Assembly: GCA_036675565.1 (NCBI GenBank)
Contig: JAKFER010000280.1
Location: 1-28,851, forward strand
From: JACCYQ01 sp036675565
GTDB taxonomy: Bacteria; Bacteroidota; Bacteroidia; Chitinophagales; Chitinophagaceae
Direction of reading: 5' to 3'
Length of the DNA: 28,851 nucleotides
Numbering within the stretch: position 1 is the first letter of the stretch; each line of letters begins with the position of its first letter. Positions 23,737 to 28,851 of the stretch are shown here, piece after piece. The notes beneath the pieces are model-generated. The model had not been told where the DNA came from. It did no database searches and saw only the letters and a program-made list of their open reading frames with translations. Made by a program: the position numbers and the translations under genes.

Positions 23737-25173
23737 TTATAATTTTTGGATTGAGATTGTTTCGTAAAGCTGATTGATGGTGATTTTATACTCCCCTGCT
23801 ACTGAAATTTTCCATTTATTATCCGGGTTACCACCGGGCACAAATTTCATTTGCGTACTGCCAGGTCCGGAAGCATTCAATACCGGCATAAAGAAATCAC
23901 CACCCCAATTACCCGTTTCCACTGGAAGTTTAAATTCACCTACAGCCATTGGACCAGTATATGTAAATACATTTGGATCTGAAGGATCCGGAGTCATCGG
24001 GTGCGGGCTATCAATATTCCAGCCGACAGGCGTTGCATCACCTACCATCCAGATTGCAGGGAATGGTGTAAATGGTTTTATCTCCATTGTCAAAGTCTGC
24101 GTATTCAATTTAATTTTATAAGCACCCGGCGTATTTATTTTCCATTTATAATCAGGACCACCAACTGGCACCAGTTGCACACCGGTTTCAGTTATTGGTT
24201 GCTGGTTAACCAATGGCATATAATAAGCTGTACTGAAATTCCCGGTTGTCGTTGGAATTTTAAATTCGCCTGCAGTCAATAATCCATTATAAGTAAATAC
24301 AAATAAATTGGATGAATCAACCCTCATTTCAGTAGGCGCATCAATGTTCCAACCAGTAGGTGTGGCATCACCCAACATCCATAAGCGGGTGAATTGTGGG
24401 GTTGTTGCAGCTTCAATTTCTATGCTCATATCGAGTAAGTCAATAGAAATTGTATAAAGACCGGGCGTGGAAATATTAAATTTATCATCCGGGTCACTGT
24501 CGGCTGACCTGTAAACCAAGGTTGTGTTATTTACTCCTTTGTTATAAGAAGGCAGGAATGAACCCAGTGTAGTAATAAATTTTAATTCGCCGGAATTCAG
24601 GTTTCCTTCCCATGAAAATTTACCCGCTCCAAGAGAAGTTAATTCTGTTGCCGCACCGGCATTCCATCCATTAGGTGCCGCATCTCCAATAATATACAAT
24701 GTACTGGATACAGGATCATACGGTGTTACACTGATATTGATGATGGCAGAAGAATCCATGGGAGCCGCATCATTAGCAACTCTTGCTATGACCTTTGCTT
24801 CCAGGTTTATTCCTGTTCCCGGTGTTGCACCCCATTGAGTTAATAACAAATGATTCAATTCACCTACCAGATATTTTTTTGATAATGCATGCTCCATGTC
24901 TTCTATGATAGCAGTATTAAAATTGTTTCCTTGCTTGTCTATTTTAAGCTGGTAGGAAATAGAGGATCCTGTACCCTTATTGGTACCGGTGGTCCAGGCA
25001 AAGTTCAATGCATCGTTGGCATCTTCGCGTTGGTTTAATATGATCGTTGATTTATCGGCAGAAATGGATAACGGGTTATTTCCTTTATTCAGTTCTGCAT
25101 AATCCTGTTTTTTACATCCAAATAATAATGAGATGCTGATCAAACAGCATAACACCTGATTTATACTTCGCAT
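23737..25173 (-). CDS. SusE/SusF-like glycan-binding lipoprotein, three tandem modules
   Basis: A 478-residue lipoprotein (lipobox LLFGC) starting at ATG 25171-25173. An N-terminal SusE-type Ig domain (about residues 25-150, with FAWTTGTN) is followed by three tandem starch-binding-like modules. Their openings are near-identical: YIIGDAAPNGWN (about residue 158), WMLGDATPTGWN (about 264) and WMVGDATPVGWN (about 373), at a period near 105-110 residues. Three modules make it more like SusF than SusE. Aromatic residues in each module could stack on glucose rings. Expected on the cell surface, holding the glucan near SusCD. The next gene, GH66, follows in the same operon. Confidence 0.88.
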   Translation of the reverse strand: MRSINQVLCCLISISLLFGCKKQDYAELNKGNNPLSISADKSTIILNQREDANDALNFAWTTGTNKGTGSSISYQLKIDKQGNNFNTAIIEDMEHALSKKYLVGELNHLLLTQWGATPGTGINLEAKVIARVANDAAPMDSSAIINISVTPYDPVSSTLYIIGDAAPNGWNAGAATELTSLGAGKFSWEGNLNSGELKFITTLGSFLPSYNKGVNNTTLVYRSADSDPDDKFNISTPGLYTISIDLLDMSIEIEAATTPQFTRLWMLGDATPTGWNIDAPTEMRVDSSNLFVFTYNGLLTAGEFKIPTTTGNFSTAYYMPLVNQQPITETGVQLVPVGGPDYKWKINTPGAYKIKLNTQTLTMEIKPFTPFPAIWMVGDATPVGWNIDSPHPMTPDPSDPNVFTYTGPMAVGEFKLPVETGNWGGDFFMPVLNASGPGSTQMKFVPGGNPDNKWKISVAGEYKITINQLYETISIQKL

Positions 25174-25191
25174 AAACAATGATTTAATTTT

Positions 25192-26691
25192 TTAGTAACC
25201 TGGATTCTGTGTCAAATTTGGGTTGGCATCGATCTCCTTTTGAGGAATGGGCAGTAAAAGATGTTTAGCAGTAAAATTTGTTTTACCAATGCTATGAAAA
25301 AAGGATGCGGCATACTGGCCATTATCATACCGGATCAAATCAAACCACCTGCTGCCTTCGAATGCCAGTTCCATTCTTCTTTCATTCCTGATAGCTTCGC
25401 GTAATGCAGGTTGTGAAAGACCTTGTATATCCGGTAATCCTGCTCTTTTCCTCACCCGGTTCAACGGTCCACCTGCATTGATCGAAGTTGCTGGTGCCTG
25501 TGCCTCGTCCAGGCGACTTAATTCACACAAGGCTTCTGCTTCCATGAGTAATACATCGCTGTAACGCAATACTGGCCAATTGGCTGGGTTGGTATCATAA
25601 TCTGGTGAAACTGATTTGGGGACTAAAAATTTACGCAGGTTAAAACCCGTAGTGGAATAGGAAGCCTGGTATTCCTGTCCGTCAAAGGAAGGACCGCCCA
25701 CATATAAAATCGTTTGATCCTTCCTGTTATCTCCTGCCTCATATTGATCCATGAATTCCTGCACGGGTTGATTCCACCCGTAACCGCCTGCAACAAAATT
25801 GGAATTCCTGGGACCTGTAAAAGTGCTGACCCAACTGGCCTGGTTTTCATTATTCCAAAAACTAAAACTTGTTTTACCGGCATATTGAACTTCAAATAAA
25901 CTTTCGGGTGAATTTTTAGAAGACGGGCTGAAATTATCTGAATAGTTTGCATTCAGCTGGTAACCCAAAGCAGATACCTGCTGACAGAGTAAAACCGTTT
26001 TTTCATAATTACCCAGTGTCAGGTACACCTTTGCCAGCATGCCCATGGCAGCACCTTTACTGGCCCTGCCGATATTAGATCCGGTATAAGATGTATGCGC
26101 AGGTAATAAATTGATGGCGGCATCAAGGTCATTAATGATCAATTCATAAACTTTATCTTTTGATGTGCGTGCAGGACGCAGATCATCTTCGGGCGTTTGA
26201 GGTTCAGTGATCAAAGGCACATCGCCAAAAAATCTAACCAAAATAAAATAATAGTGTGCCCGTAGAAAATGTGCTTCGCCAAGTATGCGATCTTTTACTG
26301 AAGATGTAATATCCATTCCTGGCACATTTTTCAAAACCAGGTTTGCACGAAGGATTCCCGGTGCAGGTCCCCGCCAGATATCCAGTGCCGCAGCGTTGTC
26401 CGTAGCCGTTACAAAATTGGCAATGTCCTGTGTTTCTATGCCATCCGTTCCACCGCCTGCACCAACAACAGAATTACCAGCCCATATATCTGTGGACCAG
26501 ATCCTGAGATTATAAAGTTTGGGCCACTGTAACGGTTGATATGCACCATTAATCGCTGCTACAGCATCGGCTTCGGTTTTAAAAAAATTGGCTGTGTTGA
26601 TACTATCGAGCGGCGCTTTATCCAGGTATTTTTGACAACTGATCGTACTTATCACCAGTATGACCAGGCTTATATATTTAAGGATTTTCAT
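25192..26691 (-). CDS. SusD/RagB-type surface glycan-binding lipoprotein
   Basis: A 499-residue lipoprotein, ATG 26689-26691, lipobox STISC then QKYLDKAPLD, the classic SusD N-terminus. The RagB/SusD fold is supported by ANFFKTEADAVAAINGAYQPL, tetratricopeptide-like helices (ILGEAHFLRAHYYFILVRFFGDVPLI) and the C-terminal signature IRNERRMELAFEGSRWFDLIRY, ending LTQNPGY. It forms the lid of the SusC transporter and binds substrate outside the cell. A longer frame up to 26748 overlaps the SusC end and would spoil the signal peptide, so it was rejected. The gap to the SusC stop is 31 nt. Confidence 0.95.
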   Translation of the reverse strand: MKILKYISLVILVISTISCQKYLDKAPLDSINTANFFKTEADAVAAINGAYQPLQWPKLYNLRIWSTDIWAGNSVVGAGGGTDGIETQDIANFVTATDNAAALDIWRGPAPGILRANLVLKNVPGMDITSSVKDRILGEAHFLRAHYYFILVRFFGDVPLITEPQTPEDDLRPARTSKDKVYELIINDLDAAINLLPAHTSYTGSNIGRASKGAAMGMLAKVYLTLGNYEKTVLLCQQVSALGYQLNANYSDNFSPSSKNSPESLFEVQYAGKTSFSFWNNENQASWVSTFTGPRNSNFVAGGYGWNQPVQEFMDQYEAGDNRKDQTILYVGGPSFDGQEYQASYSTTGFNLRKFLVPKSVSPDYDTNPANWPVLRYSDVLLMEAEALCELSRLDEAQAPATSINAGGPLNRVRKRAGLPDIQGLSQPALREAIRNERRMELAFEGSRWFDLIRYDNGQYAASFFHSIGKTNFTAKHLLLPIPQKEIDANPNLTQNPGY

Positions 26692-26722
26692 TTTAAAAAA
26701 TTTTATTTTTTGCCAGATCTGT

Positions 26723-28851
26723 TTAAAATAAAAGGCTGATACCCGCACTGATGGTCCTGGTTACCGGGTACACATTCAAATCAATTCCACTCGCCGGAAC
26801 TTCAGGATCAAAACCTGTATAATCGGTGAACGTAAATAAGTTCTGAGCGGAAACATAAATTCTTGCCGATTGAATCCTGGCCTTAGTGGTGAATGCTGCC
26901 GGTAAAGTGTAACCGAAGTTTACATTCTTCAACCGCAGGTAAGAACCATCCTCGATAAACCGGTCAGATACTCTTGAATTTTTATTGGGATCATTAAATA
27001 CGGCCCTCGGGAAATGATTACTGGTACCGGTGCCGGTCCATCGATCCAAAACCGCAGTGGTTTGATTTTGTGCAACAGACATACCTTCCTGGTAAATGCG
27101 GTTTGCATTAAAGATGTCATTATCCTTAACGCCCTGTAAAAAGATATTGAGGTCAAATCCCTTCCAGGCAAAACTGTTCCCCAGCGCAAAAATGAACAGC
27201 GGACTTGGATTGCCAATATAGGTACGGTCGGCATCATCGATGCGACCATCATTATTCAGGTCCCTGAATTTGATATCGCCAGGAGAAGTACGGTTATACG
27301 GATCTGCACCCGGTACTTGCACCGCATAATCATCAATTTCTTTTTGTGATTGAAAAATTCCATTGGTCAGGAAACCATAAAAAGAACTCACCGGGAAACC
27401 ATTGCGTTGAATCGATAAATTCTGGTTCAGCCCAATGCTCCCGGTATATAATGGAACACTGTCGTTTAAACTGACCACTTGATTTTTATTGTAAGAAATG
27501 TTGAATGATGTATTCCATTCAAATGGACCTTTTACATTTTCAGTTGTAATATTTAATTCGATCCCTTTGTTCCTCACTTTACCTGCATTAATACTTGGTA
27601 CAACGATATCCGAATAACCGGTTGAAATAGGAACACTCATCGGCACCAGCATATCATTTGTATTTTTCACATAGGCATCGAGTGTCAGGTCCATCCTGCC
27701 ATTTAAAAATGATGCATCCAGGCCAATGTTGGATTGTGCCACTTCTTCCCAACGAACAGTTGGATTTGGAATAGCTAATGGCACAACGGCAGAAACAGTT
27801 TGTCCATTGAATGTATATTGTACGGTTTGCAAAACAGAGGCAAAGGAATAATTACCGATATTCTGGTTTCCTGTAATGCCATAACCGGCCCTGATCTTGA
27901 GGTCGCTTAACCAGTCAATATCTTTCATAAATTCTTCTTCAGACAATCGCCAGGCAATGGAACCCGAAGGGAACCAACCCCACCGGCTGCTTTCTCCAAA
28001 CCGGCTGCTACCATCCCGACGGATGGTTGCCGTCAATAAATATTTATTATTCAAACTGTAATTTGCCCTTCCGATAAATGAGAGTAATGCCCATTCACTG
28101 GCACTGCCTCCTATGGTTTGCTGCCCGGTTCCATTATTAATCTGTTGGGTAAAATCACTGGCAAAATTTTGAATAGATCCGTTCATATAATCAAATTGGT
28201 TATTCTGGGCACTGCTGCCTGCAAGCAAGGTGAGATGATGCTTTGCATTATAAACCTTATCATAAGTCAGGTAATTATCCCAAAGCCAGGTAAGACTTTT
28301 ATTATACTGCTCAAACAAATAACTATTGGGTTGTGGTATGGGTTGCCAGTCATATTTTGGCGCCCAGCTCCTGTTATCAAAAAACATCGCTTGTACCCCA
28401 CCGGTAGATTTAAATTTAAGGTTCTTCAGCAAGTTGATCTCGGTATAAATATTTCCAAGCACATTATAACCACGGGTATTATTTTCATTGATGGTTGCTT
28501 TACCTACCGGGTTGGCTATATCACCATACCATGATGCCTGGCCAACCGGGCCGCTGTATGATCCATCTGGATTGTAAATGGGTTGTGTAGGAAGCGCCGC
28601 CATGGCATTTCGAATATCATAAGAACCACTTTTTTTATCATCATGGCTCAATGTGAGATTGTTCCCAAACTTCAACCAATCAAATAACCTGGATTCGCTG
28701 TTGAATTGAATAGTGTATCGCCTGTAATTTGTATTCAACACAATACCTTTTTGATCAAGCATGGTTCCCGAAACATAATAGCTTGACTTGGGCGAGCCAC
28801 CTGAATAGGACAATGAATAATTCTGAATAGGCGCTTTATTAAATAATGCAC
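26723..28851 (-). CDS. SusC/RagA-type TonB-linked transporter, N-terminus outside window
   Basis: The C-terminal 709 residues of a SusC-family outer-membrane transporter. The frame stays open to the window edge (read-in ALFNKAPIQNYSLSYSGGS), so the N-terminal extension, plug and promoter lie beyond base 28851. Typical SusC landmarks: RRYTIQFNSESRLFDWLKFG, LRIRAGYG-like KIRAGYGITGNQNIGNYSF, VRWEEVAQSNIGLD, GDIKFRDLNNDGRIDDADRTYIGNP, and a C-terminal GISLLF. The DLNNDGRIDDADR stretch is the calcium-binding-like loop seen in the family. It imports oligosaccharides with SusD; with GH66 and GH31 downstream, dextran-derived oligosaccharides are the likely cargo. Confidence 0.95.
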   Translation of the reverse strand, partial: ALFNKAPIQNYSLSYSGGSPKSSYYVSGTMLDQKGIVLNTNYRRYTIQFNSESRLFDWLKFGNNLTLSHDDKKSGSYDIRNAMAALPTQPIYNPDGSYSGPVGQASWYGDIANPVGKATINENNTRGYNVLGNIYTEINLLKNLKFKSTGGVQAMFFDNRSWAPKYDWQPIPQPNSYLFEQYNKSLTWLWDNYLTYDKVYNAKHHLTLLAGSSAQNNQFDYMNGSIQNFASDFTQQINNGTGQQTIGGSASEWALLSFIGRANYSLNNKYLLTATIRRDGSSRFGESSRWGWFPSGSIAWRLSEEEFMKDIDWLSDLKIRAGYGITGNQNIGNYSFASVLQTVQYTFNGQTVSAVVPLAIPNPTVRWEEVAQSNIGLDASFLNGRMDLTLDAYVKNTNDMLVPMSVPISTGYSDIVVPSINAGKVRNKGIELNITTENVKGPFEWNTSFNISYNKNQVVSLNDSVPLYTGSIGLNQNLSIQRNGFPVSSFYGFLTNGIFQSQKEIDDYAVQVPGADPYNRTSPGDIKFRDLNNDGRIDDADRTYIGNPSPLFIFALGNSFAWKGFDLNIFLQGVKDNDIFNANRIYQEGMSVAQNQTTAVLDRWTGTGTSNHFPRAVFNDPNKNSRVSDRFIEDGSYLRLKNVNFGYTLPAAFTTKARIQSARIYVSAQNLFTFTDYTGFDPEVPASGIDLNVYPVTRTISAGISLLF

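Noticed and set aside
26692..26748. Longer SusD start overlapping the SusC gene
   Set aside because: It would place 19 mostly polar or aromatic residues before a perfect lipoprotein signal peptide.

Overview
The window reads as a chromosomal segment of a Bacteroidota bacterium, most likely Chitinophagaceae-like. Support for this is the SusC/SusD pair, AT-rich intergenic DNA, lipoprotein signals of the 'SCxK' kind, few Shine-Dalgarno sequences, and TAnnTTTG-type -7 boxes. Family-level placement is inference. Almost everything is on the minus strand; the one clear plus-strand gene is a histidine kinase.

Region 1 (about 1-15.1 kb, minus strand) is a copper/silver homeostasis island. In transcription order it holds: a small Cys/His protein of the HYC_CC_PP type (GTG start), a secreted HMA-fold protein, a CusA-type RND pump split into two overlapping genes, a Met-rich TolC-type channel, two different CusB-type adaptors in tandem, a DUF3347 lipoprotein, and a CopB-type (CPH) P1B ATPase. 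After a 220-bp gap come a small Cys-rich protein, a two-domain FixH/YtkA-like lipoprotein, a TonB receptor with the CxxxM...HxM copper signature of OprC, and a single-domain rhodanese. The ATPase would move copper from cytosol to periplasm, the Cus-like complex would expel it, and the small secreted proteins probably bind or shuttle it. The OprC-like receptor is the odd partner, because that family takes copper in.

Region 2 (about 15.1-19.4 kb) is repeat-rich. It holds a cytoplasmic four-PAS histidine kinase and a small membrane protein of unknown function. Both are bracketed by same-orientation copies of a composite repeat: an AT-rich block followed by a palindromic element with outer arms and an inner palindrome.

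Region 3 (about 19.4-28.85 kb, minus strand) is a polysaccharide utilization locus in the order SusC (cut by the window edge), SusD, SusE/F-like lipoprotein with three tandem modules, GH66, GH31. GH66 (dextranase family) plus GH31 next to SusCD matches the known dextran locus of Bacteroides thetaiotaomicron, so alpha-1,6-glucan (dextran) is the likely substrate.

Most worth a second look are: the CusA split, where a stop/start ATGA overlap lies 13 nt after an A_AAA_AAT slippery run; the OprC-like receptor inside an efflux island; two short Cys-rich genes whose -7 boxes lie exactly 7 nt before the start codon; and the composite repeat family. No tRNA, rRNA, CRISPR array or transposase gene was seen.
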